A stretch of 30,927 nucleotides of DNA from Firmicutes bacterium UBA6811 (GCA_002452295.1 DKEX01000062.1:11030-41956); one strand, 5' to 3'; numbered from the stretch's first letter, positions 15,528 through 24,061 are shown. Translations and numbers: made by a program. Notes: generated from the sequence alone by a model not told the origin.

Positions 15528-16022
15528 ATGGATGTCACTGTGGGAATGATCCTTGGGTTTCTCGGCATAGCGCTGGCTGTCGCGCTGCCGGGGGTGGGTT
15601 CGGCCATGGGCGTCGGGCTTGTGGGATCCGCAGGATCGGGGGTTGTGACCGAGGACCCCGACAAGTTCGGGCAGATACTGCTGCTGCAGGTTATTCCGGG
15701 CACGCAGGGAATATACGGGCTTCTCACGGGGTTCGTGCTCATGATGAAGCTCGGCGTGTTCAGCGGAAACGTGCTCAGGCTCACCACGTTTGAAGGGTTG
15801 CTCGTCATCATGGCGGTGCTTCCCATCGCGATAGTCGGCTGGCTCTCCGCCATTCACCAGGGCAAGGTCGCGGCGGCCGGCGTCGGGGTTGTGGCGAAGA
15901 GGCCCGAGGAACTCGGCAAGCCCGTCACCTTCGCGGCCATGGTTGAGACCTACGCGGTTCTGGCGTTCCTCGCCTCGCTGCTTCTCATAATGTTCGGCCT
16001 GCCTCTCAAGGGAGTGGCGTGA
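15528..16022 (+). CDS. atpK: V-type ATPase rotor subunit K (c ring), Na+-type ligand pattern
   Basis: A 164-residue proteolipid with four membrane helices, a duplicated two-helix hairpin, forming the rotor ring. The ion-binding glutamate is E140 (MVETYAVLAF) in the fourth helix; the first hairpin has no carboxylate but carries PGTQG with T59 and Q60, and the third helix has Q111 in HQGKVAAAG. In Enterococcus hirae NtpK the Na+ site is made by Leu61, Thr64, Gln65, Gln110 and Glu139; all side-chain ligands are matched here and Leu61 is Ile56. This supports Na+ coupling, though such sites can also take protons. ATG 15528 has GGGGAGG at 15510-15516. The stop codon directly abuts the start of subunit E. 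Confidence 0.94.
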   Translation: MDVTVGMILGFLGIALAVALPGVGSAMGVGLVGSAGSGVVTEDPDKFGQILLLQVIPGTQGIYGLLTGFVLMMKLGVFSGNVLRLTTFEGLLVIMAVLPIAIVGWLSAIHQGKVAAAGVGVVAKRPEELGKPVTFAAMVETYAVLAFLASLLLIMFGLPLKGVA

Positions 16023-16622
16023 ATGTCCGCTCTCGAGAACATGCAGGAGAAGGTCCTGCAGGACGCAAGGGCGAAGGCCGATGAGATCGTGAAGGCCGCC
16101 GCAGCCGAGGCCGAGGCGATATTGGCCCAGGCCAGGGCAGAGGCGGCGAGGAAGCGCGACGAGGAGCTTGCGCGGGGTAAAGAGAGGGCCGATGAGGATC
16201 GGCGCCGCACTCTCACCCTGGCGGAGCTTGATGCGCGCAGGCAGGTGCTGGCTACGAAGGCAGGCCTGATCGACGAGGCCTTTCAGGAGGCCCGGACGCG
16301 CCTGGCCTCCCTCGACCCGGCGCAGTACAGGGCGTATTTGAAGAGGGCGATGCTCGAGGCCGTGGAGAGCGGTGACGAGGAGGTCATCGCATCAGCGCGC
16401 GACCTTGGCACCGTCGGCCCGGAGGTCGTCGCGGAGGTGAACGCGGAGATCGCGAGGCAGGGCCGCAAGGCCGCGCTCCGGCTCTCGAGCACGCCGGGCG
16501 ATTTCATCGGAGGCTTTGTGCTGCGAAGGGGCAACGTGGAAGTCAACTGCACGTTCGACGCGGTCCTGGCGCGGGAGCGCGAGGCGCTGGTGGTTGATGT
16601 GGCCAGGGTCCTCTTCGGCTGA
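16023..16622 (+). CDS. atpE: V-type ATPase peripheral stalk subunit E
   Basis: A 199-residue subunit that forms the stator stalk with subunit H and binds the catalytic head. Residues 1-85 are a charged, Ala-rich helix (MSALENMQEKVLQDARAKADEIV); the rest is a mixed alpha/beta domain with the family's GGFVLRRGNVEVNCTFDAVL segment near the C-terminus. ATG 16023 starts immediately after the subunit K stop, with AAGGGAG at 16008-16014 inside the end of K, so translation is coupled. Length is typical. The next gene begins 40 bases on. Confidence 0.92.
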   Translation: MSALENMQEKVLQDARAKADEIVKAAAAEAEAILAQARAEAARKRDEELARGKERADEDRRRTLTLAELDARRQVLATKAGLIDEAFQEARTRLASLDPAQYRAYLKRAMLEAVESGDEEVIASARDLGTVGPEVVAEVNAEIARQGRKAALRLSSTPGDFIGGFVLRRGNVEVNCTFDAVLAREREALVVDVARVLFG

Positions 16623-16662
16623 TGCTGGTCATACAGGCATCCTGGGAGGTGGCAGGTGGCGG

Positions 16663-17667
16663 ATGCTCGGGCTTGAATCAAAGTACGCATATGCTACGGG
16701 GCGCGTAAGGGTGCTGGAGACGAGGCTTCTTGACAGAGGCCGCATCGACCGCATGATCGACGCGTCCGACCTGGAGAGCTCCCTCAAGGTGCTTGCGGAG
16801 GCGGGCTATGCCCGCGCCGAGCTCTCGGAGAAGGTGCACCCTTCCATCGACGATATCATCGCCGGCGAGGAGGGGCGGCTGGCAACGCTGGTCCGTGAGA
16901 CCACGCCGGAGCCGCGGCTTATCGACTTCATCACCGCGAGGTGGGACCACCATAACCTCAAGACGATGCTGAAAGCGAAGCTGCACCGGGTCCCTCCGGA
17001 GAAAGCCGTGGCGAGGCACGGCATGGTCGATCTGGCCGTCATCGAGCGGGCCATCGAGGGTGAGGCCAGGGACCTTCCGCATCATCTTGCGGAGGCCCTC
17101 AGGGCGGCGAAGGCCGCCCACGACGTGCGGGCTGTGCCCGAGACCATCGACATCGTCGTGGACCGGGAGATGTACACCTATCTCCTGGCCAGGGCAAGGG
17201 AGATCTCCATCCCGTACCTCGAGGGCCTTGTGAGAACGGAGATAGACATGTTGAACCTGTCCGCGTTCTTCAGGTCGAGGAGGATGGGAAGAGACAAGGG
17301 GCTTGTAGCGGAGGCTCTGGTCCCGGGAGGCAGGATAAGCCCCACGAAGCTCGTCGCCTTGTACGAACAGCCTCCCGAGGCAGTAGCAGGAGGCCTTGCC
17401 GGCACCGGGTGCGAGGTTGTGGCGCGTCAGGCGGCGTCCGCGCTCGCCGAAGGGAAGCCCCTTGCCGAGCTTGAACGGCTTTCGGAGGCGGCCATGTGGG
17501 AGCGCATCCGCAAGGCCCGGTACGTGCCCCTCGGCCCTGAGCCCTTAATCGGGTACATGTTCGCAAAGCTGCACGAGCTCAAGCTTGTGAGATTGATCCT
17601 TGTGGGAAAAACCTCGGGCATGGCCAGGGAGAGCATGAGAGAAAGGCTGCGTGATGTCCATGTATAG
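16663..17667 (+). CDS. atpC: V-type ATPase subunit C (AC39/d family)
   Basis: A 334-residue, mainly helical protein that forms the socket joining the central rotor shaft (subunits D and F) to the K ring. It starts MLGLESKYAYATGRVRVLET, typical of the family, and contains WDHHNLKTMLKAKL and the C-terminal GYMFAKLHELKLVRLILVGK segment, the end motif of AC39-type subunits. ATG 16663 is preceded by GGGAGG (16644-16649) and a closer CAGGTGG; the frame is open upstream through the end of the E gene but without conserved sequence. Its last 14 bases overlap the next gene. Confidence 0.92.
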   Translation: MLGLESKYAYATGRVRVLETRLLDRGRIDRMIDASDLESSLKVLAEAGYARAELSEKVHPSIDDIIAGEEGRLATLVRETTPEPRLIDFITARWDHHNLKTMLKAKLHRVPPEKAVARHGMVDLAVIERAIEGEARDLPHHLAEALRAAKAAHDVRAVPETIDIVVDREMYTYLLARAREISIPYLEGLVRTEIDMLNLSAFFRSRRMGRDKGLVAEALVPGGRISPTKLVALYEQPPEAVAGGLAGTGCEVVARQAASALAEGKPLAELERLSEAAMWERIRKARYVPLGPEPLIGYMFAKLHELKLVRLILVGKTSGMARESMRERLRDVHV

Positions 17668-17983
17668 GTTCGCAGCCGTCGGCGAGGAAGAGGCGGTCTT
17701 CGGGTTTCGCGCCCTCGGGGTGGATGCGTTCATCGTGAAGTCACAAGATGACGCGGCGCAAGTTCTCACCGAGGCGCGCAAAGGCGGGTACGCTGTGATC
17801 TTCGTCACGGAGCAGGTGGCAAGGGCCGTGCCCGACGTCATCGAGGGGCTCGGAGACGAGCCGTTGCCCGCGGTGCTCATCATCCCGGGCGTCGGCGGCT
17901 CTCTCGGGCTCGCATCGAAGAGGATGAAGACGATCGTCGAGAAGGCGGTCGGAGCCGACATCCTGTTTCAAGAGAGAGGGTAG
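17654..17983 (+). CDS. atpF: V-type ATPase subunit F
   Basis: A 109-residue alpha/beta protein of the central rotor shaft, bound to subunit D. It shows the family's Rossmann-like pattern: MYRFAAVGEEEAVFGFRALGVDAF, then GYAVIFVTEQVA and PAVLIIPG. The C-terminal helix contains LASKRMKTIVEKAVG, which contacts the catalytic head. Three close starts exist (GTG 17651, ATG 17654, ATG 17660); ATG 17654 is favoured because GAAAGG (17641-17646) is 7 bases upstream. It overlaps the end of subunit C and is followed after eight bases by subunit A. Confidence 0.92.
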   Translation: MSMYRFAAVGEEEAVFGFRALGVDAFIVKSQDDAAQVLTEARKGGYAVIFVTEQVARAVPDVIEGLGDEPLPAVLIIPGVGGSLGLASKRMKTIVEKAVGADILFQERG

Positions 17984-17991
17984 GATCGTCG

Positions 17992-19764
17992 ATGGACTCA
18001 GGAAGGATCATCAAGGTTTCGGGGCCGCTGGTCGTGGCCGAGGGAATGCACGACGCCAGGATGTACGACGTTGTCCGCGTGAGCGAGAAGAGGCTCATCG
18101 GCGAGATAATCGAAATGCGAGGAGACAAGGCGTCGATCCAGGTCTACGAGGAGACCGCCGGGCTTGGCCCGGGGGAGCCTGTCTACTCGACCGGCGAGGC
18201 GCTTTCGGTGGAGCTTGGTCCGGGCCTTATAGAATCCATCTACGACGGCATTCAGAGGCCTCTTGACAAGATCCGCGCCGCGGTCGGCGACCGCATCGAG
18301 CGCGGCGTGGAGCTACCAGGCCTCGACCGGGAACGAAAGTGGCGGTTCGAGCCGCGCGTAAAACCCGGCGACCACGTGATCCCCGGCGATGTGCTCGGAG
18401 CGGTTCAGGAGACCACCGTGGTGGAGCACAGGGTCATGGTTCCCCGCGACGTCGAGGGGACAATCGAGGAGATCAGCGCCGGCGAGTTTACGGTGGAGGA
18501 CGTCATCGCCAGGGTCAGGACGGCCTCGGGGGTAAGCGACATCACCATGCTCACTCGCTGGCCCGTGCGGCGCGGCCGCCCCTACAGGGAGAAACTCGCG
18601 CCTTACCAGCCGCTCGTCACCGGGCAGCGCATCATCGATACCTTCTTCCCGGTGGCGAAAGGCGGCACGGCGTGCGTGCCTGGACCTTTCGGTAGCGGCA
18701 AGACGGTGGTGCAGCACCAGCTTGCCAGGTGGGCCGACGCTGACATAATCGTATACGTCGGATGCGGCGAGCGTGGGAACGAGATGACCGAGGTGCTCCT
18801 GGACTTTCCTGAGCTCACTGACCCACGCACGGGAGAGCCGCTCATGAAGCGCACCGTGCTCGTGGCGAACACCTCCGATATGCCCGTGGCTGCGCGGGAG
18901 GCCTCGGTGTATACAGGGGTCACCATAGCCGAGTACTTCCGCGACATGGGCTACAACGTCGCGCTGATGGCCGACTCCACGTCGCGCTGGGCCGAGGCTC
19001 TGCGCGAGATATCCGGGCGCCTCGAGGAGATGCCGGGCGAGGAAGGATACCCCGCCTACCTCAGCTCGCGGGCTGCGGAGTTCTACGAGAGGGCGGGCCG
19101 CGTGAGGTGCCTCGGCGGCGATGACCGCGAGGGCACGCTCACAGTGGTGGGCGCGGTGTCACCTCCCGGCGGCGACCTCTCGGAGCCGGTAACCCAGGCC
19201 ACGCTCAGGATCGTGAAGGTGTTCTGGGGCCTTGACGACTCCCTTGCGGCGAGACGTCACTTCCCTGCCATCAACTGGCTCATCAGCTACTCGCTGTACC
19301 TCGAGAGGCTCGAGGAACACATAACCGCCGCCGTGGCCCCAGGCTTCGGGACCAATCGCGCCGAGGCGATGAAGATCCTCCAGGAGGAGGCGGAGCTCGA
19401 GGAGATAGTCAGGCTGGTGGGCGTGGACGCGCTCTCGGTCAAGGACAGGCTCACGCTGGAGACGGCGAAGAGCCTGCGCGAAGACTTCTTGCACCAGAAT
19501 GCGTACCACGAGGTGGACACGTACACCTCCCTTGCGAAACAGCATCTCATGCTCAAGGCTATCCTCGAGTTCCATCACGCGGCACTCGGCGCCGTCGAGC
19601 AGGGCGCGAGCCTTGACGCCATCCTCGAGCTTCCCGTGAGGGACGCCATCGCAAGGATGAAGTACATCCCCGAGAGCGAGACGGCGAGGCTCGACAAGGT
19701 GCGCGAGGATACAGCGAAGGCGTTCGCCGGTCTGACCCAGGCTGGGGGTGAAGAAGTTGCTTAA
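17992..19764 (+). CDS. atpA: V-type ATPase catalytic subunit A
   Basis: The 590-residue catalytic subunit; three copies alternate with B to form the ATP-hydrolysing head. The N-terminal beta-barrel starts SGRIIKVSGPLVVAEGM, followed by the A-specific non-homologous bulge (about 115-190, with VKPGDHVIPGDVLG). The P-loop is GPFGSGKT at 231-238. Conserved GERGNEMTEVL and ADSTSRWAEALREISGRLEEMPGEEGYPAYL follow. Length and domain order are normal and no key residue is missing. ATG 17992 follows the subunit F stop by eight bases, with GAGAGGG and AGGA upstream. Its tail overlaps the start of subunit B. Confidence 0.97.
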   Translation: MDSGRIIKVSGPLVVAEGMHDARMYDVVRVSEKRLIGEIIEMRGDKASIQVYEETAGLGPGEPVYSTGEALSVELGPGLIESIYDGIQRPLDKIRAAVGDRIERGVELPGLDRERKWRFEPRVKPGDHVIPGDVLGAVQETTVVEHRVMVPRDVEGTIEEISAGEFTVEDVIARVRTASGVSDITMLTRWPVRRGRPYREKLAPYQPLVTGQRIIDTFFPVAKGGTACVPGPFGSGKTVVQHQLARWADADIIVYVGCGERGNEMTEVLLDFPELTDPRTGEPLMKRTVLVANTSDMPVAAREASVYTGVTIAEYFRDMGYNVALMADSTSRWAEALREISGRLEEMPGEEGYPAYLSSRAAEFYERAGRVRCLGGDDREGTLTVVGAVSPPGGDLSEPVTQATLRIVKVFWGLDDSLAARRHFPAINWLISYSLYLERLEEHITAAVAPGFGTNRAEAMKILQEEAELEEIVRLVGVDALSVKDRLTLETAKSLREDFLHQNAYHEVDTYTSLAKQHLMLKAILEFHHAALGAVEQGASLDAILELPVRDAIARMKYIPESETARLDKVREDTAKAFAGLTQAGGEEVA

Positions 19765-21139
19765 GGAGTACTTGACGGTTTCCGAGGTCGCCGGGCCGCT
19801 CATGATGGTCGAGCAGGTCGAGGACGTCAAATACGGGGAGCTTGTGGAGATAGAGGTGGCCTCGGGCGAGACGAGGCGGGGCAGGGTGCTCGAGGCGTCC
19901 GGCTCCAGGGCCCTGGTGCAGCTCTTTGAGGGATCAGCCGGGCTCAACCTTCCCAGGGCCAGGGTGAGGTTCCTCGGCAGGGGCATCGAGCTTGCCGTGT
20001 CCCCTGACATGCTCGGGCGGGTGTTCGACGGGTTCGGCCGCCCGCGCGACGGCGGGCCGCCGGTCATTCCCGACAGGAAGCCGGACATAAACGGCAACCC
20101 CGTGAACCCTTACGCCCGCGACTATCCTTCCGAATTCATCCAGACGGGGGTCTCGGCGATAGACGGCCTGAACACCCTGGTGCGGGGCCAGAAGCTCCCG
20201 ATCTTCTCGGCATCGGGCCTTCCGCACGCAAGCCTCGCGGCGCAGATCGCAAGGCAGGCGAGGGTGCTGGGCACAGGGGAGAGCTTCAGCGTGGTGTTCG
20301 GCGCCATGGGCATCACGTTCGAGGAGGCCGACTACTTCATCACCGATTTTCGGCGCACGGGCGCCATCGAGCGGGCGGTGCTGTTCCTCAACCTCGCCAA
20401 CGACCCGGCCATCGAGCGCATATCCACGCCCAGGATGGCCCTGACGGCGGCCGAGTACCTCGCGTACGAGAAGGACATGCACGTGCTGGTGATCCTCACC
20501 GACATGACCAACTACTGCGAGGCCCTGCGCGAGGTGTCCGCCGCGCGCAAGGAGGTGCCGGGGCGGCGCGGCTATCCCGGCTATCTCTACACCGACCTCG
20601 CGACCATCTATGAGCGGGCCGGGAGGATCAAGGGGCGCAAGGGGTCCATCACGCAGATCCCCATCCTCACCATGCCGGAGGACGACAAGACCCACCCCAT
20701 CGTGGACCTGACCGGGTATATCACCGAGGGGCAGATATTCCTCTCGCGTGAGCTGCACCGCAAGGGGATATACCCACCCATCGACGTGCTGCCGTCTCTA
20801 TCGAGGCTGAAGGACAAGGGCATAGGCAAGGGCAAGACCCGCGAGGACCACGCGGACACCATGAACCAGCTCTATGCGGCGTATGCGCGCGGCAAGGAGG
20901 CCAAGGAGCTTGCGGTGATCCTGGGCGAGGCCGCGCTCTCCGACGTGGATAAGCAGTTCTCGAAGTTCGCCGACGAGTTCGAGGCGCGCTATGTGAAGCA
21001 GGGCCCCGAGGAGAACCGCGCGATAGAAGAGACCCTCGCCATCGGGTGGGATCTCCTCTCGATGCTTCCCATAAGGGAGCTCAAGAGGGTGCGCGAAGAG
21101 TACATCGAGAAGTACATGCCGAAGGCGCGGCCGGCCTGA
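19748..21139 (+). CDS. atpB: V-type ATPase regulatory subunit B
   Basis: The 463-residue non-catalytic subunit that alternates with A and completes the nucleotide sites. It has the B-type start KEYLTVSEVAGPLMMVE and FDGFGRPRDGGPPVIP, and lacks a P-loop, having GLPHASLAAQIARQA in its place as expected. The arginine-bearing region near PSLSRLKDKGIGKGKTREDHA is present. The start is either GTG 19748 or TTG 19757; GGGGGTG at 19743-19749 is well placed for the TTG, so the protein may be three residues shorter. It overlaps subunit A by 8 to 17 bases. Unlike the rest of the operon, it is followed by a gap of about 150 bases with tandem repeats before subunit D. Confidence 0.96.
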   Translation: MKKLLKEYLTVSEVAGPLMMVEQVEDVKYGELVEIEVASGETRRGRVLEASGSRALVQLFEGSAGLNLPRARVRFLGRGIELAVSPDMLGRVFDGFGRPRDGGPPVIPDRKPDINGNPVNPYARDYPSEFIQTGVSAIDGLNTLVRGQKLPIFSASGLPHASLAAQIARQARVLGTGESFSVVFGAMGITFEEADYFITDFRRTGAIERAVLFLNLANDPAIERISTPRMALTAAEYLAYEKDMHVLVILTDMTNYCEALREVSAARKEVPGRRGYPGYLYTDLATIYERAGRIKGRKGSITQIPILTMPEDDKTHPIVDLTGYITEGQIFLSRELHRKGIYPPIDVLPSLSRLKDKGIGKGKTREDHADTMNQLYAAYARGKEAKELAVILGEAALSDVDKQFSKFADEFEARYVKQGPEENRAIEETLAIGWDLLSMLPIRELKRVREEYIEKYMPKARPA

Positions 21140-21140
21140 G

Positions 21141-21195
21141 CCCGGTCGTATCCCGGTCCGATCCTGGTCTGATCCTGGTCTGGTCCCGGCGTGGC
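21141..21195. repeat. Tandem degenerate 11-bp repeats between V-ATPase B and D genes
   Basis: Four good copies of the consensus CCYGGTCYGAT follow directly after the subunit B stop: CCCGGTCGTAT (21141-21151), CCCGGTCCGAT (21152-21162), CCTGGTCTGAT (21163-21173) and CCTGGTCTGGT (21174-21184). A weaker fifth copy, CCCGGCGTGGC, ends at 21195. The unit is about one helical turn. All other junctions of the operon are tight, so this gap is an insertion relative to the compact layout. No function is evident. Confidence 0.85.
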
Positions 21196-21288
21196 TGGCT
21201 AGCTGGCGTTACGTGTGGACATGAAAGGGAGGGAGCCGCAAGGCGCCTCGCGCGGCAGGTGCGAGAGGGGAGCCGGTGCGGCGCGGTC

Positions 21289-21921
21289 ATGGAGGTCAGA
21301 GTAAGCCCCACTCGCATGCAGCTTCTGAGGCTCAAGAAGAGGCTCGGGATGGCGGAGCGCGGGCACAAGCTGCTGAAAGACAAGCGCGACGAGCTGATGA
21401 AGAAGTTCCTGGACCTAATCAGGGAGGAGCAGGCCCTTCGCAGGCGCGTCGAGGCGGGGCTTGCCAAAACCCTACCCGCTTTCCTCGAGGCCAGGGCGGC
21501 CATGTCCAGCGAGGCGCTGGAGGAGGCGTTCATGGCGCCGAAGGTATCATGCGGCGTCGATGTGGCCACGAGGATCATCATGAACGTGAAAGTGCCGGAG
21601 TTCACGTGGCTCGGCGAGAAAACCCGCGACGTCTATCCTTACGGCTTTTTCGGCACAAGCGCTTCGCTTGACGACGCCGTGGCGGGGCTTTCGGAGTTGC
21701 TCCCCGTGATGACCGAGCTTGCCGAGGTCGAGAAGTCTATCGAGCTATTGGCCGATGAGATCGAGAAGACCAGACGCCGCGTCAACGCGCTCGAGTATGT
21801 TCTCATCCCGAACCTTCGGAGCACGGCCCGGTATATCACGATGAAGCTGGACGAGATGGAGCGCGGGAACCTCACCCGCCTCATGAAGGTGAAGGACATC
21901 GTGCGGGCAAAGCAAGCTTAG
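21289..21921 (+). CDS. atpD: V-type ATPase subunit D (central shaft)
   Basis: The 210-residue rotor shaft, a long antiparallel coiled coil inserted in the A/B head. The N-terminal helix has RVSPTRMQLLRLKKRLGMAERGHKLLKDKRDELMKKF, the family hallmark, and the C-terminal helix has RRRVNALEYVLIPNLRSTARYI, also diagnostic. Between them lies the short beta/loop part. ATG 21289 is the only reasonable start at the conserved N-terminus, but it has no good ribosome binding site nearby (AGGGGAG at 21266-21272 is 16 bases off). Expression may be lower, or coupled less tightly, than for the other subunits. It is the last gene of the operon and is convergent with the permease gene that follows. Confidence 0.95.
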   Translation: MEVRVSPTRMQLLRLKKRLGMAERGHKLLKDKRDELMKKFLDLIREEQALRRRVEAGLAKTLPAFLEARAAMSSEALEEAFMAPKVSCGVDVATRIIMNVKVPEFTWLGEKTRDVYPYGFFGTSASLDDAVAGLSELLPVMTELAEVEKSIELLADEIEKTRRRVNALEYVLIPNLRSTARYITMKLDEMERGNLTRLMKVKDIVRAKQA

Positions 21922-22011
21922 GCCGTCCGTGCGAGGTCGCCCTTGTGTCACCGTACATCGACCTTGTCCGGGTTGCTGGTGTCGCGCTTCCTGGCTGGCT
22001 TTCGAGGGCCC

Positions 22012-22032
22012 CCGGTGCAGCGCAAGCACCGG
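22012..22032. terminator. Possible bidirectional hairpin between convergent operons
   Basis: CCGGTGC (22012-22018) and GCACCGG (22026-22032) form a 7-bp stem with a 7-base loop in the 138-base gap where the ATPase operon and the peptide transporter operon converge. No T-run follows on either strand, so it is a weak terminator candidate, listed because of its position. Confidence 0.3.
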
Positions 22033-22059
22033 CAACTCCGCTCGCCTCCGTTCCCCGTC

Positions 22060-23010
22060 TCACTGCTTCAGCCTGGGATCGAGCGCGTCGCGCAGGCCGT
22101 CGCCCAGGAGGTTGAAACCCAGCACCGCGATGCAAATGGCGATGCCGGGGAATATCGACCACCACCACTTGCCGGCGAGGAGGTACTCCTGGCCCCGTGA
22201 GATCATGTACCCCCAGCTCGGCGTGGGCGGCTGGGTTCCGAAGCCGAGGTAGGTTAGGCCCGCCTCGAGCATCACTATCCCGCCCATCCCGAGGGTCGCG
22301 GACACTATCACCGGCGCGATCACGTTGGGCAGTATGTGCTTGAAGATGATCCTCGCGTCGCTCGCTCCCGAAGCCACCGCCGCCTGAATGAACTCCGTCT
22401 CCTTGATGGACATCACCTGGCCCCTGACGATCCTTCCCACGCCTATCCAGGACACGACGCCGATGGCGGTGTACACCAGCGTGTCGCTTGGGGGCAGGTA
22501 GGCGACTATGGTGATGACGAAAAGCAGGAACGGGAAGGCGAAGATAACGCTTATGAGCCACGACACCACGTCATCAACAAAGCCGCCGTAGTACCCTGCC
22601 AGCGCCCCGAGGGTGGTTCCGATCACGATTGAGATGACCGTCGCAGCGATGGCGAGGCGAAGCGATACCCGCGTGCCATAGATCACCCGGGAGAACACGT
22701 CCCGCCCGTAGAGGTCCGTGCCGAACCAGTGCTTCGCGCTCGGCAGGGCAAGCTGAGCCGACGGGCCCTCCGTCCATATCAACTGCTCGATGGGATCATA
22801 CCTGGTTATGAAAGGCGCGAAGACCGCCGAGAACACTATCAGCGAGACGAGCGCGAGCCCGAGCATGGCCGATTTGTTCCTCTTCAGGCGCAACCACGCA
22901 TAGTACCAGAGGCTTCGACCGACCTCCTCCCTGTCCGCCTTTCTGACGGTAGCTCTCGCTGGGGGCATGACGCCGCTGGTTTCTGGGGTTCTAGCTCCGG
23001 TGTCCGACAT
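22060..23010 (-). CDS. dppC: Peptide/nickel-type ABC transporter permease (DppC/OppC family)
   Basis: A 316-residue inner-membrane permease, one of the two channel subunits of a family 5 oligopeptide-type importer. The N-terminal cytoplasmic part with SLWYYAWLRLKRNKSAMLGLALV leads into the first helix, as in OppC. The ATPase-contact EAA loop is visible as FIQAAVASGASDARIIFKHILPN. It ends with the family-typical GDGLRDALDPRLKQ. The ATG start at 23010 has AGGAGG (23021-23026) ten bases upstream, which lies across the stop of the preceding permease gene, so the two are coupled. No DppD or DppF ATPase gene follows; the operon meets the convergent V-ATPase operon instead. Confidence 0.93.
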   Translation of the reverse strand: MSDTGARTPETSGVMPPARATVRKADREEVGRSLWYYAWLRLKRNKSAMLGLALVSLIVFSAVFAPFITRYDPIEQLIWTEGPSAQLALPSAKHWFGTDLYGRDVFSRVIYGTRVSLRLAIAATVISIVIGTTLGALAGYYGGFVDDVVSWLISVIFAFPFLLFVITIVAYLPPSDTLVYTAIGVVSWIGVGRIVRGQVMSIKETEFIQAAVASGASDARIIFKHILPNVIAPVIVSATLGMGGIVMLEAGLTYLGFGTQPPTPSWGYMISRGQEYLLAGKWWWSIFPGIAICIAVLGFNLLGDGLRDALDPRLKQ

Positions 23011-23024
23011 GTGTCGCTGTCCTC

Positions 23025-23945
23025 CTACTCGTAACGTACCCTCGGATCGAATAGCCCATAGGACAGGTCAACGATGAGAGTCGCGCCAAGGAAGACGAGG
23101 GCCATGAAAAGCACCACCCCGCGCTGGATGGGGAAGTCCCGGTTGATCACCGCCTCAACCGCGAGCCGGCCGATCCCGGGCCAGCAGAAGATGGTCTCTG
23201 TGAGCATGGCCCCGCTCAGGAGGCTGGGCACGTCCACGCCTATGACGGTGACCACGGGGATCATGGCGTTACGGAGAGCGTGTCTCAGCACCACGGACCT
23301 TTCGTGGACCCCCTTCGATCGGGCGGTCCTTATGTAGTCCTGCCGTATGACCTCCAGCATGCTGGACCGCGTGATCCTGGCGATGAGCGCAGCGGGCCGC
23401 AGCCCCAGGGTTATCGCAGGAAGAATAAGGTAGCGGAGACCCCCATAACCGGTGCCCGGGAGCCACCCGAGCTTGACGCAGAACACCACGATTGTGAGAA
23501 GCCCGAAGAAGAAAACAGGTACAGAGACCCCGAGCAGGGCAAGGATCATGCTGGCATAGTCCCAGATGGAGTACTGCCTGACCGCGGATATGATGCCGAG
23601 GATCATCCCGAAGGGCACGGCGACGAGCAGGGCCGCGCCTGCCAGCTTCGCGGAAACGGGGATCCTTTGACAGATTGCCTCGGTGACTTTCATGTTATTC
23701 CGGTAAGACCGCCCCAGGTCGAACGTGAGGGCATCTCGATAGAACCTCACCATCTGGACGTACCAGGGCAGGTTGAGACCCATCTCGCGCCTGATCCGCT
23801 CGATGGTCTCAGGGTCGCCCCGCTGGCCTGAGAGAATCCTGGCGGGGTCTCCAGGCACGATGGTGCTCAGGATGAACACAACCAGGATCACGCCGGCGAG
23901 GACGGGTATCACGGCGAGCAGCCTGCGCACTATATACCTTCCCAC
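23025..23945 (-). CDS. dppB: Peptide/nickel-type ABC transporter permease (DppB/OppB family)
   Basis: A 306-residue permease, partner of DppC. The start MGRYIVRRLLAVIPVLAGVILVVFIL and the following IVPGDPARILSGQRGDPETIERIRREMGL segment are hallmarks of the DppB/OppB family. The EAA loop reads YIRTARSKGVHERSVVLRHALRNAMIP, and the C-terminal SYGLFDPRVRY is the family end motif. The GTG start at 23945 has GGGGGAGG (23958-23965) twelve bases upstream. The gene follows the binding-protein gene after 116 bases that contain a strong hairpin, and it precedes dppC by 14 bases. Transported substrate: probably di- or oligopeptides; nickel or sugars are possible for this family. Confidence 0.93.
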   Translation of the reverse strand: MGRYIVRRLLAVIPVLAGVILVVFILSTIVPGDPARILSGQRGDPETIERIRREMGLNLPWYVQMVRFYRDALTFDLGRSYRNNMKVTEAICQRIPVSAKLAGAALLVAVPFGMILGIISAVRQYSIWDYASMILALLGVSVPVFFFGLLTIVVFCVKLGWLPGTGYGGLRYLILPAITLGLRPAALIARITRSSMLEVIRQDYIRTARSKGVHERSVVLRHALRNAMIPVVTVIGVDVPSLLSGAMLTETIFCWPGIGRLAVEAVINRDFPIQRGVVLFMALVFLGATLIVDLSYGLFDPRVRYE

Positions 23946-24009
23946 GGTCGAAACCAGCCTCCCCCGGGTCCACCTCTGGTCACAGGCATGACACGTGAGT
24001 TCGCGCGCT

Positions 24010-24040
24010 CCCGGTGGGGAGGGAACCCCTCCCCACCGGG
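24010..24040 (-). promoter_or_regulatory. Perfect 14-bp stem-loop between binding-protein and permease genes
   Basis: Bases 24010-24023 and 24027-24040 are exact reverse complements (14 bp, very GC-rich) around a three-base loop. On the minus strand this lies about 20 bases after the stop of the binding-protein gene and 65 bases before the dppB start. No T-run follows, so it is more likely an mRNA stability or attenuation element giving more binding protein than permease, as known for several importer operons. The role is inference. Confidence 0.7.
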
Positions 24041-24061
24041 GATATCCTCTACCTCATGCGA

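Noticed and set aside
14280..15857. A 525-codon open frame on the minus strand
   Set aside because: Antisense to V-ATPase subunits I and K; rich in His, Glu and Pro with no family pattern.
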